Below, piece by piece: positions 1 to 8,282 of a stretch of 36,004 nucleotides of DNA (position 1 is the stretch's first letter; each line of letters begins with the position of its first letter). Below the pieces are notes generated by a model that saw only the letters and a list, made by a program, of their open reading frames with translations, had not been told where the DNA came from and searched no databases. The DNA comes from Lachnospiraceae bacterium (GTDB taxonomy: Bacteria; Bacillota; Clostridia; Lachnospirales; Lachnospiraceae), in NCBI GenBank assembly GCA_004556655.1, contig SFGF01000035.1:1-36004 (forward strand). Reading direction: 5' to 3'. The translations under genes and the position numbers were made by a program.

Positions 1-432
1 CTCCTGCACCGGCTAGTCCCTGCTGTGAGCGACTCATTTGACTGTATTTTTGAAAAAATATATTATCATCATATTTGTTTTCTTTCATCTGAATTCCCCT
101 CGTTTAAAAAGTTATTTATCTCCGTTGCAATTTTTTCACTTCTTTATAAAGCTTCTCGGTCATATCGTAGCATTCAAAAAGTGAAAGACCGAGTACCAAA
201 AAACGGACTTTAATCTGACAATAGTCCTATTGTCTCAATCGTCAAAAAAGTAGTTTCTTGTCTCAACCTATCAAAAGGCAGACTATAGTGGCAAATCCAA
301 ACCAACTGCCTCCTAGTTCTCAAATACTGCATTTATTCTATCACACCTCTTTGGGAAATACCATGATGAATTCTCCATAAATTGACAAAATCGCCCATGC
401 CATTGCTGACATGAGCGACTGCTGTATTCTGA
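1..432. other. Gene-poor edge of an integrative-element remnant
   Basis: I see no convincing gene here. The only open frame, at 25-213, has no ribosome binding site and low-complexity composition. The stretch lies just downstream of an integrase stub, where Tn916-type elements have their terminal end. It contains an 18-base palindrome GACAATAGtcCTATTGTC (217-234) and two direct copies of TTGTCTCAA (230-238 and 258-266) spaced 28 bases apart. Direct repeats near the ends are known arm-type binding sites for Tn916-family integrases, so these could be such sites, but this is inference. No element terminus can be placed from this sequence alone. Confidence 0.4.
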
Positions 433-699
433 TTAAATTGCTTTGAACATAATCTGCTTCATCGGCTTTTCGCCGTTTGTCTTATCAATTTCTTTCCTTG
501 CCTGCTCCAGTTCTTCCAAGCGAATCATCTCGTCCTTGGCATCCTCCAGCTCCAGATGCGTGTAGGTGTTCATAGTCACACCGATGTCGGAATGCCCCAT
601 GAGGTACTGCAGCGTTTTCGGATTCATTCCAGCTTTCGCCATGTTACTACAATAAGTGTGTCGACAAACATGAAGTGTCACTTTTGTCCTCATCCACAT
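433..699 (-). pseudogene. C-terminal remnant of a Tn916-type tyrosine integrase
   Basis: This 88-codon frame holds the end of a tyrosine recombinase: the HVCRHT box (catalytic H-x-x-R), then GHSD, then the NTYTHL box with the catalytic tyrosine, then a charged tail ending MFKAI. Tn916-family integrases are about 400 residues, so roughly the N-terminal three quarters are missing, including arm-binding and core-binding domains and the first catalytic arginine. The family match seems to begin only a few residues after the ATG. That ATG overlaps the stop of the upstream ATPase gene as TAATG, so the stub could be translated by coupling, but it cannot recombine DNA. It marks the former end of an integrative conjugative element. 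Confidence 0.85.
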
Positions 700-1910
700 T
701 AGTATTCCTTACTCAAAAGGAAATCCGCAACATGCATGCTCTTAATCCCTTCGTAATTACCTCCAGCAAATTCGTCAGTTCTAAGAACGTATTTCGGATA
801 GTTATCTTTAATTTCAAGTAGACGGTCATACTCTCTTCGCTCGGTCTTCTCAGATCGTATTTCCTGAGTAACCTGCACATACAGTTTTTCACCTTGACGC
901 TGTGCGACAAAATCAACCTCACCATCTGCTGTCTTGCCTATATTGACTTCGTATCCTCGCCTACAAAGTTCCAGATAAACAACATTTTTCAAACTAGAAG
1001 CAACACTGTCCGAATGATACCCCAGAACACTATATCGCAACGCAGTATCTGCAAGATAAAATTTTTCCTGTGTCTTCAAAATTTCTTTCCCCTGCAGATC
1101 ATATCTGGAGCAACGATGTAGCAGATATGCCTTTTCCAGTTTTTCCAAATAACTGTATACAGTCTCATTATCTATCTTTCTATGCTCTGCTTTCAAATAG
1201 TCTGAAATGGATTTTGCAGAAAAAGTATTTCCCACATTGGAAAATGTGTATTTAACCACTCGCTCCAACTGATCAACTTTACGAATCTGATTTCGCCTTA
1301 CAATATCAGAAAAGATCGTTGAATTGTAAATATCGCGAACGATGGTATAAACCTCATCCTGTGAATAATCACGAAGATGTGTTGCCGGGAAGCCTCCAAG
1401 ACGAATATAATTTGCAAGTTCTGCATGAACATCTTTTACTTCTGTATACTCTTTCCGGAAAGTCAGATACTCTTCAAAGGAAAGAGGGAAAATGCGAAAA
1501 GAAACATATCGTCCTGTAAGATAAGTTGAAATTTCCGAAGACATCATACGAGAGTTGGATCCAGTTACATACAGATCCACATCGTAATCACTGGCCAACG
1601 AATTCACAACCTTCTCCCACCCTTCAATTTCCTGTACTTCATCAAGAAAGAAGTAGGTCTTTTTGCTTTCACTAAGCTTTGCTTTCACAGCTTCAAACAT
1701 CTGCTTTGCAGTCATATCCCCATATTCCATGGAATCAAATCGCATGGACACAATTTGGTCTGCCGAGATTCCTCTTTCGTTCTGCAGTTTTTCCATAATC
1801 ATTTTTAATATTGTGGATTTTCCGCAGCGCCGAACACCAGTAAGTACTTTTACAAATGACGTATCTGTGTAAGCCATGATTTTCTCTGTATAAAGCGGTC
1901 TGTTAATCAT
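699..1910 (-). CDS. AAA ATPase with DUF4143 domain
   Basis: About 403 residues. The N-terminal AAA_14-type ATPase has a Walker A GVRRCGKST at about residues 25-33 and a Walker B FFLDE at about 87-91. The C-terminal half matches the DUF4143 layout, ending in a restriction-endonuclease-like stretch (EVDFVAQ, then LYVQVTQ) that lacks a clear catalytic lysine. These proteins are common in gut bacteria and archaea, often in variable islands; their substrate is unknown. A longer frame starts at 1925, but GGAGG lies 8 bases before the ATG at 1910, so I prefer 1910. The stop codon TAA shares its last base with the ATG of the integrase stub, so the gene now sits directly against the element scar. Confidence 0.85.
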   Translation of the reverse strand: MINRPLYTEKIMAYTDTSFVKVLTGVRRCGKSTILKMIMEKLQNERGISADQIVSMRFDSMEYGDMTAKQMFEAVKAKLSESKKTYFFLDEVQEIEGWEKVVNSLASDYDVDLYVTGSNSRMMSSEISTYLTGRYVSFRIFPLSFEEYLTFRKEYTEVKDVHAELANYIRLGGFPATHLRDYSQDEVYTIVRDIYNSTIFSDIVRRNQIRKVDQLERVVKYTFSNVGNTFSAKSISDYLKAEHRKIDNETVYSYLEKLEKAYLLHRCSRYDLQGKEILKTQEKFYLADTALRYSVLGYHSDSVASSLKNVVYLELCRRGYEVNIGKTADGEVDFVAQRQGEKLYVQVTQEIRSEKTERREYDRLLEIKDNYPKYVLRTDEFAGGNYEGIKSMHVADFLLSKEY

Positions 1911-2805
1911 ATCCACCACCTCCATATCATTATATTACCGCAATCCGCCTATGTTTTCAATATGTTTTGCGGTTATAACCAGAAATTATTTCCAAATTAA
2001 TAATTTATTTCGATTTTAAATATATTATTAGTTATGTACTTGTAATTTAGTCAACTGTACTTTAGTAAATTATACTTGACTGAAATCCAAATCATTTCTC
2101 TTACTGTATTGTATCCAAAAACAACCATACTTAAAATAATAGAAAACGTCTTCATATACCTTTCATGTGGAAAAATTTGAACCCGGTCATTTTTGACCGC
2201 CTTCAACTTCTCACAAAAAATCCCACCTACGCAAAGTAAATGGGAAATCATTCGTGCTATGCCAGAGACTCATTATTGTGGGAAAAGTGTGGGAAATTCA
2301 TCTGCCAAGATGGCTGAAACCATTGTAAATACAGTTTTCCGGAAACTGTAGCAAAAGTGGCAAAATGCGGCAGTTTGAGACCAAGTGTAGTAGTCGATAG
2401 TAGTCAATTGGTAGTCGGTTTAGGGGGGTGCAGACTACTCGGATTTTTGAAGCTTTTAATGATAGAAAAGGTGAGGATGCAAAACATAATAATGCTTGTA
2501 CACAATTAGATCCTATATATTTTGAAATTTCAGCAATTCTTAACGATACTTTCGTGAACAATAATCTGTTATTACAAATACCTCATTTCGTAACAATACT
2601 CAATTTATTCATTTTATTCTATCTACTCTATTTTGTTCTAATGCATTTTCGAACTCATCAACGCCACCTTCAAAAGATTTTAATAAATCTGGTGCCCTGA
2701 TTCTCCGATATTCGGATATTCTCCTTTTGTAACATAACCCCGTTACAGGGAAACTAAGTTCAGAATTAAGATTTTTGTGAAACATGAGTGTTAAAATTTA
2801 CTTGC
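1911..2805. other. Long intergenic region with repeats, no gene seen
   Basis: About 0.9 kb without a supportable gene. Open frames at 2051-2251, 2298-2561 and 2428-2700 lack ribosome binding sites and show no family motif. Visible structure: an imperfect palindrome ACAGTTTTCCGGAAACTGT at 2331-2349, repeated TAGTAGTC/TAGTCGG motifs at about 2389-2418, and a short inverted repeat TGTAAC/GTTACA near 2728-2747. The AT-rich composition and position beside an integrase stub suggest decayed mobile-element DNA. Confidence 0.4.
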
Positions 2806-2834
2806 TTGACCTGATTTCTCTTTTATGTTTAGAT
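2806..2834 (+). promoter_or_regulatory. Candidate promoter of the MATE-STAND operon
   Basis: TTGACC at 2806-2811 is followed after 17 bases by TTAGAT at 2829-2834. The -35 box is good and the -10 box only fair. It lies about 60 bases before the first gene of the operon. Confidence 0.45.
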
Positions 2835-2892
2835 TTTCTTATCACCTGTTCGGTAGTCAGAGCACAAGTTTCTGTAACTGCGGAGGTTTAAT

Positions 2893-4230
2893 ATGAAACG
2901 ATTCAAACAATATGATTTCACACAAAAAATCGCAGACCGTGAGTTACGATGTTTTTTGTTTCCATTTTTTCTTTCTGCCGGATTTCAATGTATATATGCC
3001 ATGGTAAACACTGCTGTCGTCAGCAGGTATCTTAGCCAGGAAGCAGTTGCCGTGATCGGTGCATGTACAGGCTGTGTATCCATTATTAATTCTATGCTTC
3101 CGGCTTTTATCAGCGGATTTGGTATTTATATTTCGCGCTGCATAGGCAGCGGCGATTCCGAAGAAATCAGGCAGGGCTTTTGGGGCGCTGTGTATATTAC
3201 TTTAGCCATAGGAGCCATTTGTGCTGCTCTGACAGTATTTTCCAAAGGAATCCTGCAGCAGGCTAATGTTCCAAAGCCATTGATGGCAGATGCCATTGCC
3301 TATTTCCGCATCATCCTTTTGGGTGCGGGTATTCTGTATCTGAAGCTGATACTGATCAGCACTATTCAGGGAATGGGAAACAGCACGATCCCGGCTCTTA
3401 CTTCTATGGTGGGCGTAGTGGTGCAGACTTTGCTGGTTGTCTTTTTGATTGCCGTTCTTCACATGGGAATCGCCTCGTCTTCCCTGGCCATTCTCCTTAA
3501 CAATCTGTGGCAGGTACTCGTCCTTATTTTGTTTCTACGGAATCTTTCCGGAGATAAGTTTCTTTTTACATTGCCTTCCCGTATACGGAAGGATCGTTAT
3601 CTGGTGATACTGACCAATGGTTGTTCCAAAGGATTTATGTTTGTTCTTCTGTCCATTGGCAGCTTTATTATGCAGCACATGGAGAATAATCTGTCCACCG
3701 ATATGTTAGCCGGAGATGCTTATTCGGACCAGTTTACTTCTCTGTTCACAGAACTACTCAGTGCCTACGGAACTGCTGCAGTTGTTATCGTCGGGCAAAA
3801 TGCCAAACGAGGCAACTATCGGCTGATCCATGATTATATTGAAAGATTGAGCCGCCGTTCTCTGCCCTGGTACCCCTTGATTGGAATGATTTCTCTTGTA
3901 CTTGCTCCTGTACTGATCGGCAGTCTGGCTGGGAATGGAGCATCATCAGAAGCCATCCGGGCCGGAATTCTTGAGATGCGAATCATTTTTATTTCTTACC
4001 CTTTTCTTACCGCTCTCGTCATTCTTCGATATACTTTACAATCCATGGGAGATTACCTCGCCATGCCGATATTTGGCTTTGTGGAAATGATAATCAACAT
4101 ATCTATGGCCATGATGATTCCTCTGATTGGTTACCCGGCTGTCTGCCTGGGTCTTGCCCTGAGCAGGATCGGTGCAGGAGTGACTGCCATACTCCGATAT
4201 CGAGGATTCATGAAAAAACGATGCCCGTAA
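2893..4230 (+). CDS. MATE family efflux transporter
   Basis: 445 residues, the usual size of a MATE antiporter, with about 12 predicted membrane helices in two six-helix halves. MATE proteins export drugs or metabolites in exchange for Na+ or H+. The first helix region (PFFLSAGFQCIYAMVNTAVVSR) is typical of the clostridial branch. GGAGG lies 7 bases before the ATG. It is the first gene of a three-gene operon; the next start is 24 bases after its stop. Its association with a helix-turn-helix protein and a STAND ATPase suggests that its expression or activity is controlled by a sensed signal. The substrate cannot be read from sequence. Confidence 0.85.
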   Translation: MKRFKQYDFTQKIADRELRCFLFPFFLSAGFQCIYAMVNTAVVSRYLSQEAVAVIGACTGCVSIINSMLPAFISGFGIYISRCIGSGDSEEIRQGFWGAVYITLAIGAICAALTVFSKGILQQANVPKPLMADAIAYFRIILLGAGILYLKLILISTIQGMGNSTIPALTSMVGVVVQTLLVVFLIAVLHMGIASSSLAILLNNLWQVLVLILFLRNLSGDKFLFTLPSRIRKDRYLVILTNGCSKGFMFVLLSIGSFIMQHMENNLSTDMLAGDAYSDQFTSLFTELLSAYGTAAVVIVGQNAKRGNYRLIHDYIERLSRRSLPWYPLIGMISLVLAPVLIGSLAGNGASSEAIRAGILEMRIIFISYPFLTALVILRYTLQSMGDYLAMPIFGFVEMIINISMAMMIPLIGYPAVCLGLALSRIGAGVTAILRYRGFMKKRCP

Positions 4231-4254
4231 CCAACCCAGAAGGAGAATATTATC

Positions 4255-5181
4255 ATGAATGAACTGAAGAAAATTCTGGATGATACCATCCTAAAATCCC
4301 TGGACATGAGACCCGAAGTAAAATGGCTGCAGGAAAAATATGACCTTTTTATGCAGAAGAACAACCTGACTTCCAAAATGAAGACCGATGAACTGCTATA
4401 TGAAAAAATGTATGCCGCGCTGCCGGAAAGGAATTCGCAGATGACCAAGCTGCGACTCTGGCGAACCGGACATCATATACCCTCTGACCGGAATCAGATC
4501 CTGATGCTGGGAAAAGCGCTGGGACTTTCCGGTGAAGATCAGCAATACTTAATGCAGGTCTATGCAGACCGAAGTGATATGATCTTTGATACAGCCTCCC
4601 TCGACAACGCAGCCTATCAGGAACGACTAAAGATGATGGACACTATGATCCAGGAATATCTGATGAAGCTTCATCCCGCGGAACTGATACAATTTAAGAT
4701 TTTTTCAGGCGATCCACTGCCCAGCCTTCGTCATATTTATTTCAGTCATGCCTGTGAATATACATTTCGAAGTAACAAAAATGATATCAAAAACATTAGC
4801 CGTATGGCCAGTATCTCCTACGGCTCTGAACTTTTGAGAAACACAAAGCTATTGGGCGATATCCCGCGAAAAACAATGATTCGGCACATTCTTATCATGT
4901 GTATCCCTTTTATCAACGAGCGTGTCATAAATACGTATCTGTCTGCCTTTGGTTACTGTTCTCTGGATCCGGAACACACTCTGACCGGCGGAGAGCGATT
5001 CGATGCCATGTTACTACAGATTCTTGACCTGTACCATGACTGCTGTCAGCATAAAAGTCCGAAAGAATGCATCGAGTGGCTTCAGGGAGCCTTTCGCTAT
5101 ACCGATCAATACCTGCGCGCTCAGGGAAAAAACCGACTACGTCCATTCTATTTTAAGACTTTGGAAAAGGAAGAGACTTAA
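4255..5181 (+). CDS. Putative regulator with divergent helix-turn-helix
   Basis: 308 residues, no signal peptide or membrane segment. Residues about 55-105 (TKLRLWRTGHHIPSDRNQ, then LGKALGLSGEDQQYL) have the spacing of a Cro/CI-like helix-turn-helix. The remaining 200 residues are mostly helical and I do not recognise a domain in them. The ATG follows AAGGAGAA at good distance. The stop is separated by only three bases from the next start, so it is probably made in fixed ratio with the STAND ATPase. Two roles are plausible: a DNA-binding regulator of the MATE operon whose ligand comes through the STAND protein, or a non-DNA-binding partner protein. The first is inferred from the helix-turn-helix only. 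Confidence 0.6.
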   Translation: MNELKKILDDTILKSLDMRPEVKWLQEKYDLFMQKNNLTSKMKTDELLYEKMYAALPERNSQMTKLRLWRTGHHIPSDRNQILMLGKALGLSGEDQQYLMQVYADRSDMIFDTASLDNAAYQERLKMMDTMIQEYLMKLHPAELIQFKIFSGDPLPSLRHIYFSHACEYTFRSNKNDIKNISRMASISYGSELLRNTKLLGDIPRKTMIRHILIMCIPFINERVINTYLSAFGYCSLDPEHTLTGGERFDAMLLQILDLYHDCCQHKSPKECIEWLQGAFRYTDQYLRAQGKNRLRPFYFKTLEKEET

Positions 5182-5184
5182 TCT

Positions 5185-7323
5185 ATGAAATACTTTAACT
5201 ATCAGGAGCAGCTGCTTCTTTGGAAAAAAAGACAGCTCCTGCTGCAAAAAAAATTTGCCGATACGCCTCCCGGCTTTTCTTCAGAAGAATCGGAAAATGC
5301 TGCATGGCAGGCCTGGGAGGAAGAATATGCGTCCTATCTGGAAAACGGCCGCTACAAAATCAACGACACTCCTCTGCCCTCCGTTTCTCTTCCCCTGATC
5401 GGACGTGAAACAGAGCTTGACACTGTCCACGACATGCTTGCCTCTTCCCACACTGCTTTCCTATATGGCATCGGCGGAATCGGGAAGACTGCCATTGCGC
5501 TTCAATATATTGCAGATCATCGTCACGCATATGACCATGTTCTTTATGTGTTAACCGATAAAGGCATATCCCAGGCCATTTGTGACGATACTTCCATTTC
5601 GATTTCAGGACTCAAATATGATCGAAAGAAATATCCTGTCATGCGGCAATATTTTCGGGAAAAGATCCGTATACTGCGAGAGCTCAGCGAGAAAAAGAAA
5701 ATTCTGATCGTGATTGATAATATGAATGTACCTGCGGACAAAGATCTCCGCCTGTTTCTGGAGCTTCCCTGTGATAAAATCATAACGACAAGAGTGAACT
5801 ATGCGATTGTTCCGGAGACAGAAAAGCTTCCGATCAAAGCCCTGGCACCGAAGCATTGGCCGAACCTGATCTCTGACTACTCCGATGACTTAGATCCTTC
5901 TACCATGGATCAGCTCATTCATTACGCTTATCAAGTGCATGGACATACCTTAAGCCTTAAGATGGCATCAGTCCATGCCTCTTATGGAGAGCTTCCCGAG
6001 CTTTTGGACACTGGATTTGACATTACGTCTCTTTTGTCTGCTTTCCGACTGAAAGAAAACGAATGGAAAACTCTGTTGTTTTTATCCGTTCTTGCTCCGC
6101 AGGGAATGGAAAAGGAACAGTTTATCAGGATATCCGGAACATCAGAGAAAACACTCCTGGCGCTTCGAGATTATCTCCTGATTGATTTTATCCTATTGAA
6201 TCGAACAGCATCCCAATCCACAGGCTGCGCAGAAAATATAGCACAGTCCACAGGACAAACAGCAATACCGGTTGACGGCAGCACCCTTCTTCGGGTACAT
6301 CCGCTGATTTCTGAAGCAGTAAAACGCATCACTCCTCCAACATGTACCAACTGTAGCTCTCTGCTGCGTGGCTTCGCAACTTATCTATATGGGGATGGTC
6401 TTAAAATCGGAACCTGGAACCGCACTTATGAAGAAAACCGGGAGATGGAGCCGCATATTTTTTCCCTTTATGAGACATTTCCGGATCCAGCTCCCTGGCT
6501 GGGAACAGCATTCGAGGAGATTGCCACCTTTCTGTGGATTCAAGGCTATTATGATAAGGCTCTTACCTATGCTTTAAAAATATACGAGAATGTACTTGAC
6601 TATTACGGTCCTAATCATGTAATGCCGGGCAAAGAAGCCCTGCGGGTGGCAGCCGTCTATCATAATCATCTGGATCACGATCATGCACTTGTATGGTATC
6701 AGAAAGGCTATGATTTACTGAAAGCCGTGACTCCCCAAACCTTTGAAGTACTCGACCAGCTCAGTATTGCCTGCGTAAAGCTGGCGAGAGGAGCCGGACA
6801 CCGCGGAGATTCGGAAGCCTATAAGAAATACTCTTCCGAATACCGGCAGATTGTAGTTTCTATTTTACAATTCAAAAATGATCATCTTACAGATATGCAA
6901 AAACAGCGGCTTGAGATTAAACAGTACTATTTTCTACTGGAAGAAGCCAAGCAGGCTCTTCGTAATGAACACTTTGCTGTTTTCGAAAAGCTCTGTGATT
7001 CTATTGCAGAATGGATAGACCGAACTCCGAATCTCGGATACCGGAAAGTCGCTTTTGAGGAACTACACGTTTCACTTCTGATCCATAAGAATCAACTTGA
7101 CGCCGCCGAAAAAGCAGCCAGAGAGAATGTGCGATCCACACTACTGTATCGCGGTGATAAATACAAGGATTATCTTTCCTGCCTCGAGGTTATGGCCGAT
7201 GTGCTTAAACTTGAAAACAAATATGCAGAAGCACTTTCTGTATATGAAAAAATATTAATCCATCTGCAAAGAGATTATCCTTACGAGCAAAAATGGATCA
7301 ATACTATCATGAACAAAATTTAA
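5185..7323 (+). CDS. STAND ATPase: NB-ARC domain with C-terminal TPR repeats
   Basis: 712 residues. After about 65 residues of charged N-terminus comes an NB-ARC type ATPase: Walker A GIGGIGKT (95-102), Walker B ILIVID (173-178), sensor ITTR (200-203), the GxP-like GHTLSL (253-258), and a winged-helix end with VHPLI (371-375), equivalent to the MHD box. From about residue 400 to the end there are helical pairs typical of TPR repeats. STAND proteins bind a signal through the repeat region, exchange ADP for ATP and oligomerise. No N-terminal nuclease, protease, TIR or membrane effector is visible, so the output must come from a partner. Residues 341-365 hold a low-complexity insertion with two QSTG copies. 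It is translationally close to the upstream helix-turn-helix gene. Confidence 0.85.
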   Translation: MKYFNYQEQLLLWKKRQLLLQKKFADTPPGFSSEESENAAWQAWEEEYASYLENGRYKINDTPLPSVSLPLIGRETELDTVHDMLASSHTAFLYGIGGIGKTAIALQYIADHRHAYDHVLYVLTDKGISQAICDDTSISISGLKYDRKKYPVMRQYFREKIRILRELSEKKKILIVIDNMNVPADKDLRLFLELPCDKIITTRVNYAIVPETEKLPIKALAPKHWPNLISDYSDDLDPSTMDQLIHYAYQVHGHTLSLKMASVHASYGELPELLDTGFDITSLLSAFRLKENEWKTLLFLSVLAPQGMEKEQFIRISGTSEKTLLALRDYLLIDFILLNRTASQSTGCAENIAQSTGQTAIPVDGSTLLRVHPLISEAVKRITPPTCTNCSSLLRGFATYLYGDGLKIGTWNRTYEENREMEPHIFSLYETFPDPAPWLGTAFEEIATFLWIQGYYDKALTYALKIYENVLDYYGPNHVMPGKEALRVAAVYHNHLDHDHALVWYQKGYDLLKAVTPQTFEVLDQLSIACVKLARGAGHRGDSEAYKKYSSEYRQIVVSILQFKNDHLTDMQKQRLEIKQYYFLLEEAKQALRNEHFAVFEKLCDSIAEWIDRTPNLGYRKVAFEELHVSLLIHKNQLDAAEKAARENVRSTLLYRGDKYKDYLSCLEVMADVLKLENKYAEALSVYEKILIHLQRDYPYEQKWINTIMNKI

Positions 7324-7345
7324 ACCACCCATGCCCGGAACAGAT

Positions 7346-7385
7346 CAGCGGGAGCTGTGACTTATATAAGTCAAAACTCCCGCTG
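7346..7385. repeat. Nested palindrome after the STAND gene
   Basis: A 9-base inverted repeat CAGCGGGAG / CTCCCGCTG encloses a perfect 16-base palindrome TGACTTATATAAGTCA (7358-7373). It lies 23 bases after the STAND stop codon. There is no T-run on either strand, so it is not a standard intrinsic terminator, although it could still form a strong RNA hairpin at the end of the mRNA. Confidence 0.6.
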
Positions 7386-7522
7386 AATACTAACACATAC
7401 CGCAATAATATGCCATAGCAATGTCAGCAAAATCCACATACCCCTTACTGCTTTCTCCTGTTTTCAAATCACATTTTGTATCACCATATAAGACTCTTCA
7501 GTTTTTACTCTTTTCTCTCTTT

Positions 7523-8278
7523 TTATGCAATCCTTATAATCTGTTCATACAGGAGAATTTCTTGTGCACTTACATTTTTATTATCATGATAATGTCCAAA
7601 GAACCATTTTTTAAACTTTACTTTCTGCCGTATCTCTTCAAAGTACTCCGTCAAAATATCCCCTTTATAGGTTCCGTTACTAAAGGATGCAAGTGTACCG
7701 GAGGCACAACAATGTGATACAATAAAATCCACCGTATTATCATTGTCCAACAGATTTTTGTAACCTTCATTCATTTCTTCTGCTGAGGGTAATTCCTGCT
7801 CCCACCAACTCAGATGATTAATTCGATAAGGCACCCATCCCTTGTCCAATTTACGTTTCTTTTTTTTAAAATCAGGATCATCTGATTCCAGAATACCCCC
7901 ATCAATATCGTGGCTGCTTGCCCCTCCAAAAGTAAAAATCTTTTTTTCGCCAATCTTGAAAACTTGTCCTCGCATTAGATGGAGAACCGACGGTCTGATT
8001 TTGTGAATTTTTCCACCATGCCATTCTTCTACGGGATAAGCATATAACCGGTCAAAGTTTTCATGGTTTCCATCTACAAACAATGTGGTAAATGTTTTAC
8101 AATCCAACCAGTCCAAAAGCCAGGTTTCCTCTTTATTCTCCGTATCTTTATTCCATATACCTCCAAAATCCCCACAGATAAGCACATAATCATCCTTTGT
8201 CATCTCTTTTTGTTCCGGAAAGTTACGGGTATTAAAACGCTCAAAATTCCTATGACAATCACCGGTTATATAAATCAT
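7523..8278 (-). CDS. Calcineurin-like metallophosphoesterase
   Basis: About 251 residues. The metal-binding boxes of the calcineurin-like family appear in order: GDCH (D7, H9), GDFGG (D37), DGNHE (N71, H72), SHCC in the C-terminal third, and GHYHD near the end. It should be a soluble two-metal phosphoesterase; the substrate is unknown. The frame is open to 8317, but GAGG lies 7 bases before the ATG at 8278, and this start leaves only four bases after the upstream oxidoreductase stop. It is the last gene of the minus-strand operon and converges with the STAND operon. Confidence 0.85.
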   Translation of the reverse strand: MIYITGDCHRNFERFNTRNFPEQKEMTKDDYVLICGDFGGIWNKDTENKEETWLLDWLDCKTFTTLFVDGNHENFDRLYAYPVEEWHGGKIHKIRPSVLHLMRGQVFKIGEKKIFTFGGASSHDIDGGILESDDPDFKKKKRKLDKGWVPYRINHLSWWEQELPSAEEMNEGYKNLLDNDNTVDFIVSHCCASGTLASFSNGTYKGDILTEYFEEIRQKVKFKKWFFGHYHDNKNVSAQEILLYEQIIRIA

Positions 8279-8282
8279 GATT

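Noticed and set aside
25..213. 62-codon plus-strand open frame at the window edge
   Set aside because: No ribosome site, no recognisable motif, AT-rich composition next to an integrase remnant.
2051..2251. 66-codon minus-strand frame in the intergenic region
   Set aside because: No ribosome site and no family features; the region has a decayed look.
2298..2700. Overlapping frames of 87 and 90 codons on opposite strands
   Set aside because: They overlap each other antisense, lack ribosome sites, and the plus-strand one ends in a chance hydrophobic AT-rich segment.
5185..7323. Calling the STAND gene an Avs-type phage defence gene
   Set aside because: The nucleotide and repeat domains fit, but no nuclease or other effector domain is visible, so defence remains only a hypothesis.
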